Shown: positions 15,298-23,156 of the stretch, piece by piece
Numbering within the stretch: position 1 is the stretch's first letter
Layout of the letters: the number at the start of each line of letters is the position of its first letter
Notes under the pieces: model-generated
Database searches by the model: none
What the model was told of the DNA's origin: nothing
The model's input: only the letters and a program-made list of their open reading frames with translations
DNA from: an uncultured Oscillospiraceae bacterium
GTDB lineage: Bacteria; Bacillota_A; Clostridia; Oscillospirales; Oscillospiraceae
NCBI GenBank assembly: GCA_900769845.1
Contig: CAAGIF010000155.1
Coordinates: 1-25,023 of the forward strand
Reading direction: 5' to 3'
Length of the DNA: 25,023 bases
Translations under genes and position numbers: made by a program

Positions 15298-16440
15298 TTA
15301 ACCTCCTTTAGCTTCAAACCGATACTTTTCCGCCTGGGCCTTATACAAATCAGCCCGGGCCTCCTCGGTAATATCCTGCAGACTGATGTCATCCCAACGG
15401 ATCTCCACCCGGTTATCCAGCCCCTCCAGGGCCAGATAGGTTCGGCAGATCTTCTCCATGGCCGGCTCCACCGTGCGACGAATCGCCCAGAGCTCACTGG
15501 TCAGAATATCCGCCTGCTGGGCGCTCATTCGCTCCGTGGTGCTCCAGTTCAACCCCAGCAGGAACGGCGGCAGACCGGTCTTCGCCACCAACTGCTCCAG
15601 GATCTGCCGGATGGGTACCTGAGAATCCAGAATGGGGGCTTCCCCGCCGATAACCTTGATCTGTACATCGCCAACAGCCACGAAGTCCCGGACGGTGCCG
15701 TTCTTGTTTTCCTCCATGGCCCGGCTCCATTCCGCCGCCACCTGTCTTCCCCGTTCCTGGGCTACCGCAGGATCCAGATCCTCGCCGCCTTTGCAGATCA
15801 CACTGTATCGGATATTCCCCGCCCGCTCCCAGTTGCTGCCGATGGTTTGATAGATCTTCATCAGAATATCCGCCAGAAAAGGTATTCCCCGGAACATGCT
15901 GACGCCGTAGGGATTGGCCGGCTCCGGATTCATTGTGGTAAACAGCAGCAGCTGCTGATAGGGCAGCGGGCGGAGCATTCCGTTCGCATCCGGTCCCCAG
16001 ATCACCATATCCAGCGGATCCTTTCCCTCCTGGATTTCCAGAGCTGTCACATCTCCCCAGCACACCGCCCGAAGCTTACCGCCGGAAACCACCATTTCCC
16101 CCGCCGCTCTTCCATAAGTCAGCAAGCTGTCCAGATATCCCGACAGAAAGTTGCCGATACCGAACTGTCCTCTGCCGCAGGGAACCGTCCTGAGAAACTG
16201 GTTGAGGCTTTCCTGGGCCTTCAGATCCCGACACACCGCCTCAAATCCTCCGGACAGCCGCACAAGCTTTCCCACTGCGGCATCCAGTACGGGAATCGCC
16301 TCCCGCAGTTCCCGGTAGATCCGCTCCTCTCCGGTGCCCAGGGGCATATAGCCTCTGAGCGCGCCAAAGGGATGTACCCTCCCGTCCCGAAGCTGGCAAA
16401 CCGCCAACGGACTATTTTCCTGTTTTCGTTTCCATTTCAC
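15298..16440 (-). CDS. Phage portal protein
   Basis: 380 residues from a GTG start at 16440 (AAAGGAG about 11 nt upstream). The portal is the dodecameric ring at one head vertex through which the terminase pumps DNA. Family features include the N-terminal wing/clip pattern with REAIPVLDAAVGKLVRLSGG, the central LLLFTTMNPEPANPYGVSMFRG, and the C-terminal stem/crown with LVAKTGLPPFLLGLNWSTTERMSAQQAD (about residues 295-325), close to SPP1/HK97-type portals. It lies 17 nt after the large terminase and 2 nt before the protease, the canonical head-gene order. The frame is intact, so it is probably still functional or under selection. Confidence 0.85.
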   Translation of the reverse strand: MKWKRKQENSPLAVCQLRDGRVHPFGALRGYMPLGTGEERIYRELREAIPVLDAAVGKLVRLSGGFEAVCRDLKAQESLNQFLRTVPCGRGQFGIGNFLSGYLDSLLTYGRAAGEMVVSGGKLRAVCWGDVTALEIQEGKDPLDMVIWGPDANGMLRPLPYQQLLLFTTMNPEPANPYGVSMFRGIPFLADILMKIYQTIGSNWERAGNIRYSVICKGGEDLDPAVAQERGRQVAAEWSRAMEENKNGTVRDFVAVGDVQIKVIGGEAPILDSQVPIRQILEQLVAKTGLPPFLLGLNWSTTERMSAQQADILTSELWAIRRTVEPAMEKICRTYLALEGLDNRVEIRWDDISLQDITEEARADLYKAQAEKYRFEAKGG

Positions 16441-16457
16441 CTGTTATTACACTCCTT

Positions 16458-17711
16458 TCAAGTTCGCCGTTCCACAGCGCAGGCGGTAAATCCCGTCTGC
16501 CGTTTGCCCAGCACTGTGGAAACAAAATAGCGCATATCGTCCATTGCATGGTCATGTTCTTTTTTTACCCGGTCCTTTGCTCCGCTGCCAAGGTCCCACA
16601 CATATTCATCCATTTCCCGGATGCAGTCACCGCAGCCCTCGCAGATCACAATCCTGCCATCCTTCAGGGCATCGGATGTAAGCCGGATCCCGGAGAGTAC
16701 ATCGTTATCCGCCTTCTGTACCCGCCAGCCCTTTCGCCGCAGCGCCTCCATGAAGCTGGCAGCGGAGGGGTCCACAATCACTGCGGTGATTTCCCGGTTG
16801 CCCGCCAGGTTTTCCATCGCAGCGGCATATTCCTCATCGGTCATCTGGCGCTGGGCATCCCGGGAACTGAAATAAAATTCCTTTACCCGGTACCACACCC
16901 CGTCCCGCAAGCCCCACAGCCCCATGGATGTAGGATTCACCGTTCCGTAATCGCAGGAAATATACCATTTCGTAAACCCGCCTCCGGGAACCGGTCGAAC
17001 CATCTCCGGGCCGAAAAAATCATAGACCCGACCCTCCGCCTGGGCCCACTGCCCAAGAATGAATCTGCGGTAAAACACCCCCGTGTACAGCCGTTCGTAG
17101 CGCTGCCGGATCCGGTCCGATAAGGACGGATTGTCCTCCATGGTAAAGTGCAGCCGCAGAGTGTTTTTCTCATTGGCCGGCAGAATCCAGTTCTTATAGA
17201 ACCAGTGATTTGACCCCGCAGGATTGCAGTTGAACCAAATCCGGCTGCCGGTCACCGAACACCGGGCGCAGGCCTGCTCCACAAAAGACCGGGGCATCAG
17301 CGCCACCTCGTCCAGAAGCACTCCGGCAAAGGTGATCCCCTGAATCAAGCTTGCCGAGCTTTCATCCCGCCCGCCGAAGATGTAAAATCGGTTTTCCCTG
17401 CCGTGAAATGTAACGGTCAGCAGATTTTCTGACCGTTTTTCCTTCCATCCGAACCCCAGGCCGGACAGCCGGGGCAATATCTCCGACAGTACATTTCTTC
17501 GCAAGGACTGAATGGTTTTCCCGCAGATGCCGAAGCGCTGTCCGTCGAAGCACACCATGGCCCACAGGAAAAATCCCAACCCCATGGCCATAGTCTTCCC
17601 CGACCGCACCGCCCCATCGCAGATCACGGCATCATACCCGGCATCTCCCCGCCCCGGCATCCACCAGGTCAGTACCCGAAGCTGCTTTGGGGAAAAAGCG
17701 GCATATTTCAC
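16458..17711 (-). CDS. Phage terminase large subunit
   Basis: 417 residues with both catalytic halves apparently intact. ATPase: Walker A GAVRSGKT (33-40), Walker B VLLDE (131-135), coupling motif NCNP (161-164). RNase H-like nuclease: D254 in YISCDYGT, D314 in VIVDPSAA, and D391/D392 in DHAMDDMRYFV. The enzyme powers DNA translocation into the prohead and cuts it into units. It fits the Terminase_6/XtmB-like group. It starts inside the small-subunit stop codon (ATGA overlap at 17708-17711). Preservation of all active-site residues argues against simple decay of a dead prophage. Confidence 0.93.
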   Translation of the reverse strand: MKYAAFSPKQLRVLTWWMPGRGDAGYDAVICDGAVRSGKTMAMGLGFFLWAMVCFDGQRFGICGKTIQSLRRNVLSEILPRLSGLGFGWKEKRSENLLTVTFHGRENRFYIFGGRDESSASLIQGITFAGVLLDEVALMPRSFVEQACARCSVTGSRIWFNCNPAGSNHWFYKNWILPANEKNTLRLHFTMEDNPSLSDRIRQRYERLYTGVFYRRFILGQWAQAEGRVYDFFGPEMVRPVPGGGFTKWYISCDYGTVNPTSMGLWGLRDGVWYRVKEFYFSSRDAQRQMTDEEYAAAMENLAGNREITAVIVDPSAASFMEALRRKGWRVQKADNDVLSGIRLTSDALKDGRIVICEGCGDCIREMDEYVWDLGSGAKDRVKKEHDHAMDDMRYFVSTVLGKRQTGFTACAVERRT

Positions 17712-18034
17712 CCCTCACCGCCCCCGCCCTGCAGCGCCATCAGAAACTCCTCCAGATCCTCCGCTGATTCTCCCGCCACCGCCGCCAGCTGCTCCAGCGC
17801 CCGGAGCCGGTCGATCAGTTTGATTTCCACCGTCCCCTTGTCATTGCGTTTGACCTCGCTGAGCAGGCTCAGATCCAGCTTTCCCAGCTTGGGATCGTCT
17901 TCCAGCGCCAGGCGAACGCAGTCATTGGCCTTCCCGAAGGCCAGCTCTGCCAGCCGCCGGGTCACATCCTCCCGGGAAATTTTCCCGCTGCGGATCCGAT
18001 CCCGAAGCGATTTTTCTCCCGTTTTCCGGTCCAT
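17708..18034 (-). CDS. Short terminase small subunit-like protein, lacks N-terminal DNA-binding region
   Basis: 108 residues from ATG 18034, which has GGGAGG about 6 nt upstream (a TTG at 18070 would add 12 residues but has no ribosome site). The segment LAELAFGKANDCVRLALEDD and the ending VEIKLIDRLRALEQLAAVAG match the C-terminal half of Terminase_2-type small subunits (the oligomerisation and large-subunit-contacting part). The helix-turn-helix half that reads the pac/cos site is absent, and upstream DNA only holds a terminator and the next gene, so it is not a sequencing gap. It is the first gene of the cassette. The assignment rests on motif pattern plus position next to the large subunit. 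Confidence 0.65.
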   Translation of the reverse strand: MDRKTGEKSLRDRIRSGKISREDVTRRLAELAFGKANDCVRLALEDDPKLGKLDLSLLSEVKRNDKGTVEIKLIDRLRALEQLAAVAGESAEDLEEFLMALQGGGGEG

Positions 18035-18073
18035 AGTTTCCCTCCCTTTCAACCCTACCCCGGAAAGCAAAAA

Positions 18074-18107
18074 GAAGTTGCACCCGAAGGTGCAACTTCC
18101 TCTTTTT
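18074..18107. terminator. Bidirectional terminator between amidohydrolase and capsid cassette
   Basis: An 11-bp stem (18074-18084 with 18089-18099) has a CGAA tetraloop, with CTCTTTTT on the plus strand and TTTTTGC on the minus strand. It ends the amidohydrolase transcript and leaves only about 40 bp for a cassette promoter; I see no recognisable one there. Confidence 0.85.
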
Positions 18108-18118
18108 GTGTTGAATAT

Positions 18119-18967
18119 TTAAAATTTCTCCCGGATCTTTTCGATTCCTATGTTCAGGATCTTCTCCGCATTCTCGCCCAGAACGTTTTCCAGCAATTCA
18201 TACTCTGTCAGACTTCCGTGGGGAACAGCCCAGGCTCCCGCATCCGTCCCCGGCGCAACGATCCCGCCCATATCCACAAACACTTTCACACAGCGCAGCG
18301 TATTTTCCAGAATTGCCCGGACTGCCTCCTCTGAAAACCTACCTTTTCCCCGGAGATTTCCAACGGTGGACAGGGTAGGTACCCAAACCACGCCGTTCTC
18401 CGCCATAGCTTGCAAAGCATCTATATTGGGATACGCTCCATGCTCCACAGAATCCACCCCAGCCTCCGCCGCGGCTTCTATGGTTCTTGCACCGTTGGCG
18501 TGGACCATTACAGAAAACCCTTCCTCGTGGGCAATGTGTATCAGCTCCCGAATCTCCTGTTTCTCCAGCCCCGGCTGGGTCAGAACGCCAAACCGGTCAA
18601 AGTCCATCAGACCGGAGATCATGACCTTAATAAAATCCGCGCCATCCTCCCGGTGCCGTACTACCCGGGTAGCAAACTCCCGGTAGTTCTCAAAAGTTTC
18701 TCCAATGAACGCCCCGTAATGTCCCAGCTTGCACAGAGGAGCCAGAGGCGTCCGGTATGTAATGCCGTATTCCGGTGCAAGTTCCCGGGCTTTCGCTCCT
18801 ACGCCCCAGCGGTCACCCCCGTCACGCAGATAAGTAAATCCCAGTTTTTGATAGGCTTCCAGCCTCTGTCGGATCCAGTTTTCCTCCACCGCCATCCGGT
18901 GTCTGTCGATGGCCTCCCGCCAGTTTCTGCCATCGAGAACCATGTGCATATGACAATCTGCCCGCAT
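18119..18967 (-). CDS. Metal-dependent amidohydrolase
   Basis: 282 residues from ATG 18967, chosen because GGAAG sits 8 nt upstream (a GTG at 18976 overlaps that site). The amidohydrolase (TIM-barrel) metal set is complete: HxH in DCHMH (H6, H8), the bridging-lysine candidate in DFIKVM, His in VMVHANG, His in SVEHG and Asp in PGTDAGA. The closest general group is the imidazolonepropionase/prolidase-type amidohydrolases, but the protein is short because it lacks the usual flanking beta-sandwich domain. It hydrolyses an unknown amide or cyclic substrate in the cytoplasm. It is divergent from the surface lipoprotein gene and has its own promoter and terminator. Confidence 0.85.
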   Translation of the reverse strand: MRADCHMHMVLDGRNWREAIDRHRMAVEENWIRQRLEAYQKLGFTYLRDGGDRWGVGAKARELAPEYGITYRTPLAPLCKLGHYGAFIGETFENYREFATRVVRHREDGADFIKVMISGLMDFDRFGVLTQPGLEKQEIRELIHIAHEEGFSVMVHANGARTIEAAAEAGVDSVEHGAYPNIDALQAMAENGVVWVPTLSTVGNLRGKGRFSEEAVRAILENTLRCVKVFVDMGGIVAPGTDAGAWAVPHGSLTEYELLENVLGENAEKILNIGIEKIREKF

Positions 18968-18988
18968 TTTGTTCACTTCCTTTTCTTC

Positions 18989-19017
18989 AGTATACCAGGA
19001 ATCCCCCTCAACTGCAA
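18989..19017 (-). promoter_or_regulatory. Promoter of the amidohydrolase gene
   Basis: TTGCAG (19017-19012) and TATACT (18994-18989) are 17 nt apart on the minus strand, about 22 nt upstream of the start codon. Confidence 0.6.
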
Positions 19018-19052
19018 TCCTTCTTTCCTATTTATGCAAATTCAGAAAACTA

Positions 19053-19081
19053 TTTACGAACACGCCTTATTTTGTTAATAT
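19053..19081 (+). promoter_or_regulatory. Candidate promoter of the surface lipoprotein gene
   Basis: TTTACG (19053-19058), a 17-nt spacer and TAATAT (19076-19081) lie about 45 nt upstream of the start codon in an AT-rich stretch. Confidence 0.4.
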
Positions 19082-19127
19082 ATTTGTATCACGGTAAATA
19101 CACACCCACCCGAAAGAAGGTTTTTCC

Positions 19128-20744
19128 ATGAAACGACTTCTTCCTCTCCTGCTGGCAGCATTGTTTCTGCTCAGCAGCTGCGCTTCCGACCGATCCGATC
19201 TCCCACCTCCCACCCAATCCTCAAACAACGAATTTTCCTCCCGGTTTTCCGGCGAAACCACCATTTCTCTGTCGGACAGCGGCGTAACCTGGTCTACCCC
19301 TGCAGGGGTTCCTCACAGCGCGGTAACCACAGATCACAACATCATTTACTACCAGGACAGGCTCACCTATGAAAGCGGCAATCCCTACGGCGAAGGCAAT
19401 CCCGGCGAACGGCACACTGCCGAAGAAGCAGCCGCCCATACCGTAGTCCGCATTACCCAGCCCGGCGCATACCGCATCACCGGCAAACTCTCCGCCGGAC
19501 AGATCTGCATTGATCTTGGTGAGGACGCCTATGAAGACCCCAACGCCGTGGTAGAGTTGATCCTGGACGGCGCGGAGATCACCTGCTCCGTCGCCCCGGC
19601 CATTCTCTTTCTGAATGTCTACGAGTGCGATGGCGATTGGTCAGCGGAAACCGCCCGGCCCGATGTAGACACCTCTGCTGCCGGCGCGAATCTTATCCTT
19701 GCAGAAAACAGCCGAAACACCGTAACCGGCTCCCATGTGGCAAAAATCTACAAGGACAAAGACGGTGAAAAGAAGCTGTGGAAGCAGGACGGCGCCGTTT
19801 ACTCCTATATGTCCATGAACATCTACGGCCCGGGCGTTCTGGAACTGACCGCCGACAATGAAGGTCTGGGTACGGAACTGCATCTGACAATTAACGGCGG
19901 CGACATTGTCATCCGGTCTAACAACGACGGCATCAACACCAACGAGGACGGCGTATCCGTTACCACCGTCAACGGCGGCGGACTGCGTATCCTGGCAGGC
20001 CTTGGCGCAGAGGGCGACGGCATCGACTCCAACGGCTATCTGGTCATCAACGGCGGCACCGTGTTTGCCTCCGCCAACCCCGCCGCAGATGCCGGCCTTG
20101 ATTCGGATCTCGGTTCTTATATCAACGGCGGCACCGTGGTGGCATTGGGCACAGCAATGGATTGGACGGAATCCGATTCCAGGCAAGTTACGATGAATCT
20201 CCAGTTTGCCCAGTACCAAACCAGTGGCGCGAGTCTTTCCGTGGCATCCGAAGACGGAAATGCTGTTTTTTCCTTTGATCCCGCCTCCGATCCGGTGCTT
20301 GGAGAGAATCCCCGGGCTTATCAGGGCGCAATTCTCTCCTGTCCTGTCTTCCAGGTGGGTGATTGCTACTATATGCACATCGGCGGTATCCAGATGATGT
20401 ACACCGGCACCGATGTCATGGGGCGCGGCCCCGGCGGCATGGGCGGCGGTTTTGGCGGGCAGCGCCCCCAGGACGGCGCACCCGGTAATTTCGACGGTCA
20501 GCAGCCTCCGGAAGGTTTTGACGGAGAAATACCTACCATGCCGGAAGGTGAAACTATACCCGGTGGTTTCCCGGAAAACCCGGGCCAGCCGCCTGAGGGC
20601 GCGCCTCCCGGTGGCTTCGGCGGTTTTGGCGGCCCCGGCGAGAACAGCGCCGAGGGGCAGCCCGGCACTCCCGGTCAGGGAAGCGCCCTGTTTTACATGC
20701 AGGACAAAGTCAATTTCTTCTTCGGCCTGCAACCCACGCAATAA
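19128..20744 (+). CDS. Cthe_2159-like carbohydrate-binding surface lipoprotein
   Basis: 538 residues. A lipoprotein signal peptide ends at lipobox LLSSC (lipidated Cys18), so the protein is anchored on the outer face of the membrane. From about residue 70 to 370 it carries repeating beta-helix rungs (LILDGAEITC, LTINGGDIVIRSNNDGINTNED, LVINGGTVFAS, YINGGTVVALG). This is the pattern of the carbohydrate-binding Cthe_2159 family, whose founding member binds acidic polysaccharide with calcium. The last part (about 430-525) is a Gly/Pro/Glu-rich low-complexity tail with repeated PGGFGG-like units. GAAAGAAGG lies about 8 nt upstream of the ATG. Expected role: binding plant or host glycans or a cell-surface function. 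The ligand here is not known. Confidence 0.85.
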   Translation: MKRLLPLLLAALFLLSSCASDRSDLPPPTQSSNNEFSSRFSGETTISLSDSGVTWSTPAGVPHSAVTTDHNIIYYQDRLTYESGNPYGEGNPGERHTAEEAAAHTVVRITQPGAYRITGKLSAGQICIDLGEDAYEDPNAVVELILDGAEITCSVAPAILFLNVYECDGDWSAETARPDVDTSAAGANLILAENSRNTVTGSHVAKIYKDKDGEKKLWKQDGAVYSYMSMNIYGPGVLELTADNEGLGTELHLTINGGDIVIRSNNDGINTNEDGVSVTTVNGGGLRILAGLGAEGDGIDSNGYLVINGGTVFASANPAADAGLDSDLGSYINGGTVVALGTAMDWTESDSRQVTMNLQFAQYQTSGASLSVASEDGNAVFSFDPASDPVLGENPRAYQGAILSCPVFQVGDCYYMHIGGIQMMYTGTDVMGRGPGGMGGGFGGQRPQDGAPGNFDGQQPPEGFDGEIPTMPEGETIPGGFPENPGQPPEGAPPGGFGGFGGPGENSAEGQPGTPGQGSALFYMQDKVNFFFGLQPTQ

Positions 20745-20746
20745 GC

Positions 20747-20781
20747 AAAAATCCCGTCTTCGTGAAGAAGACGGGATTTTT
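20747..20781. terminator. Bidirectional terminator between lipoprotein and glgP
   Basis: A perfect 15-bp stem (20747-20761 with 20767-20781), loop GTGAA, with A/T-rich ends providing a U-run in both directions. It serves two convergent genes. Confidence 0.9.
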
Positions 20782-20794
20782 ATCTGTATGATAC

Positions 20795-23125
20795 TTACTG
20801 TGTGGGCTCGATATGCCAGATCTCCTTGGCGTACTGACGGATCGTACGGTCGGAGGAGAACTTCGCACCGCTGGCAATGTTCAGCAGGCACTTGCGGCCG
20901 AATGCCATCCGGTCAGCATAGTCCCGGTTTGCTTCCAGCTTCTTTTCCATATAGGAAGCGTAGTCCAGCAACAGGAAGTAGTGGTCAGCCTTATGCCAAT
21001 GGGTTCCGTCCAGCAGAGCATGGAACAATTCCCGCTGTGCATCATCGGTGGGCACAGTGCCATCCACCAGGGTGTTGATGGCCTTACGCAGCCGGTCGTT
21101 GATGTCATAAATGCCACGGGAGTAGTAAAGATCCTTCTGGGCATTGATCTGATCCACAGTATGGCCGAAGATATATTCGTTCTCAATGCCGGCCTCCTGA
21201 GCAATCTCCACATTAGCGCCGTCCAGGGTACCCAGGGTCACCGCGCCGTTGAGCATCAGCTTCATGTTGCCGGTACCGGAAGCCTCCGTACCTGCGGGAG
21301 AGATCTGCTCGGAAATATCCGCAGCGGGAATGATATGCTCGGCATAGGAGCAGTTGTAGTTCTGCACGAACACGATCTTCAGCTTGTCATTGACAGCGGG
21401 ATCGTTGTTGATCATCCGGGCGATCCGGTTGATATAGCGGATAATTGCCTTTGCCCGGGCATAACCGGGAGCAGACTTTGCGCCGAAGATATACACTGTG
21501 GGATGGAAGTCCTTAAGGCTGCCGTCCTTCAGACGGAAATAGATATCCACAATGGACAGAGCGTTCAGCAGCTGCCGCTTGTACTCATGAAGCCGCTTGA
21601 CCTGAACATCGAACATAAAGTCCGGATTCAGCTTGACGCCTTCCTTTTCTTCAATGATCTTGCACAGCTGTTCCTTCTTCTGCCGCTTGATGCTGTTGAA
21701 CTGCTTGACCATCTCGTCATCGATCATGGGCTTCAGATTTTCCAGCCTGTCCAAATCCTTCAGGAAGTCACCGCCAACGCGGTACTTGAGCATCTGGGTC
21801 AGTTCGGGATTGCACAGACCCATCCAGCGCCGGGGGGTCACGCCGTTGGTCTTGTTCTGGAACCGCTGGGGGAATGCGTGGTACCAATCCTTGAAGCAGT
21901 CATCCTTCAGAATCTGGGAGTGGATCTCCGCAACGCCGTTGACATAGCTGCCCACATAAACGGACAGATTTGCCATATGGGCGGTATTGTCCCGGATAAT
22001 GAACAGATGAGGATGCTCGCTCTTGAGCTTGGCATCAATGCGGCAGATGATGTCCACGATCTCGGGGACAACGCTGCGCAGCAGATCCAGAGGCCACTTT
22101 TCCAGAGCTTCGCCCATAACGGTGTGGTTGGTGTAGGAGAAGGTCTTCTGTGCGATGCGGAAGGCCTGTTCGAAATCCATTCCTTCTCTCATCAGCAACC
22201 GGATCAGCTCCGGAATGGACATAGCAGGATGGGTATCGTTGAGCTGTACAGCATAATAATCTGCAAAATGGCTTAGATCGGTGCCGTGGGCAGCTTTGTA
22301 GGTACGCAGCATATCCTGCAGGGATGCGGAAGACAGCACATACTGCTGCTTGATGCGCAACCGCTTGCCTTCCCAGGTGGAGTCATTGGGGTACAGCACG
22401 CGGGTGATATCCTCGGCCTTGTTCTTCTGTGTCAGCGCCCGCAGATAGTCCTGATCGTTGAAAGCATTGAAGTCCAGTTCTTCTTCTGCCTCACACTGCC
22501 ACAGACGCAGGGTATTGATATTGTCCGTACCATAGCCGATAACGGGCACATCATAGGGAACTGCCAGAACGGTATGATCCGGGAATTCCACCTTCACCGT
22601 GTGGTTATACCGGCGGTAGGACCAGGGATCGCCGAACTTGGACCAGTCATCTGCGGATTCCACCTGGCTGCCATCGGCGTCAAAGCTTTGCTTGAACAAA
22701 CCGAACTTATACCGCAGACCGTAGCCGGACAGGGGAATATTGCAGCTCGCCGCGCTGTCCAGGAAGCAGGCTGCCAGTCTGCCCAGACCGCCGTTGCCCA
22801 GAGCGTCATCCTCAATATCTTCCAGAACCGCCAGGTCCACGCCCCGGTCGGCAAAGAGCTTCTTCATCTCATCCAGAATGCCCAGATTGTACAGGTTGGA
22901 GTACACCAGCCGGCCGATCAGATATTCCGCAGAAATGTAATAAGCCTTCCGCTGATGCATGCGGTTGTGCTTGGAAGTGCTCCAGTTGTTGCTGATCGCC
23001 ATCATCACAGCCTGGCCCAGCGCCTCGTGGAGTTCCTGAGGCGTTGCTTCCTTCAGGGACACGTCATAGGTGTACTTCAGCTGAGCTTCCGTCCAGTTCA
23101 GAATGTTCATACAATTATACTTCAT
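20795..23125 (-). CDS. glgP: Glycogen/maltodextrin phosphorylase
   Basis: 776 residues, the usual size of GT35 alpha-glucan phosphorylases. The enzyme releases glucose-1-phosphate from the non-reducing ends of glycogen or maltodextrin using phosphate and PLP. The PLP-lysine segment EASGTGNMKLMLNG places the Schiff-base lysine at K622. Other conserved stretches are YYISAEYLIGR (62-72), DDALGNGGLGRLAAC (107-120), QLNDTHPAMSIPELIR (294-309) and VKRLHEYKRQLLN (509-521). ATG 23125 has GGAGAACG about 8 nt upstream. It is the second gene of an operon, 31 nt after malQ, a classic pair that degrades malto-oligosaccharides stepwise. Confidence 0.97.
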   Translation of the reverse strand: MKYNCMNILNWTEAQLKYTYDVSLKEATPQELHEALGQAVMMAISNNWSTSKHNRMHQRKAYYISAEYLIGRLVYSNLYNLGILDEMKKLFADRGVDLAVLEDIEDDALGNGGLGRLAACFLDSAASCNIPLSGYGLRYKFGLFKQSFDADGSQVESADDWSKFGDPWSYRRYNHTVKVEFPDHTVLAVPYDVPVIGYGTDNINTLRLWQCEAEEELDFNAFNDQDYLRALTQKNKAEDITRVLYPNDSTWEGKRLRIKQQYVLSSASLQDMLRTYKAAHGTDLSHFADYYAVQLNDTHPAMSIPELIRLLMREGMDFEQAFRIAQKTFSYTNHTVMGEALEKWPLDLLRSVVPEIVDIICRIDAKLKSEHPHLFIIRDNTAHMANLSVYVGSYVNGVAEIHSQILKDDCFKDWYHAFPQRFQNKTNGVTPRRWMGLCNPELTQMLKYRVGGDFLKDLDRLENLKPMIDDEMVKQFNSIKRQKKEQLCKIIEEKEGVKLNPDFMFDVQVKRLHEYKRQLLNALSIVDIYFRLKDGSLKDFHPTVYIFGAKSAPGYARAKAIIRYINRIARMINNDPAVNDKLKIVFVQNYNCSYAEHIIPAADISEQISPAGTEASGTGNMKLMLNGAVTLGTLDGANVEIAQEAGIENEYIFGHTVDQINAQKDLYYSRGIYDINDRLRKAINTLVDGTVPTDDAQRELFHALLDGTHWHKADHYFLLLDYASYMEKKLEANRDYADRMAFGRKCLLNIASGAKFSSDRTIRQYAKEIWHIEPTQ

Positions 23126-23156
23126 TCTTCGTTCTCCATTCTTAGGTTATGGCAAT

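Noticed and set aside
11948..18034. Complete prophage or capsid-forming phage-inducible island
   Set aside because: Neither integrase, regulator nor replication genes, nor flanking direct repeats or a tRNA target, can be seen at either border, and metabolic genes adjoin directly.
17708..18070. TTG start at 18070 for the small terminase
   Set aside because: It would start on the edge of the terminator with no ribosome site, while ATG 18034 has GGGAGG at good spacing.
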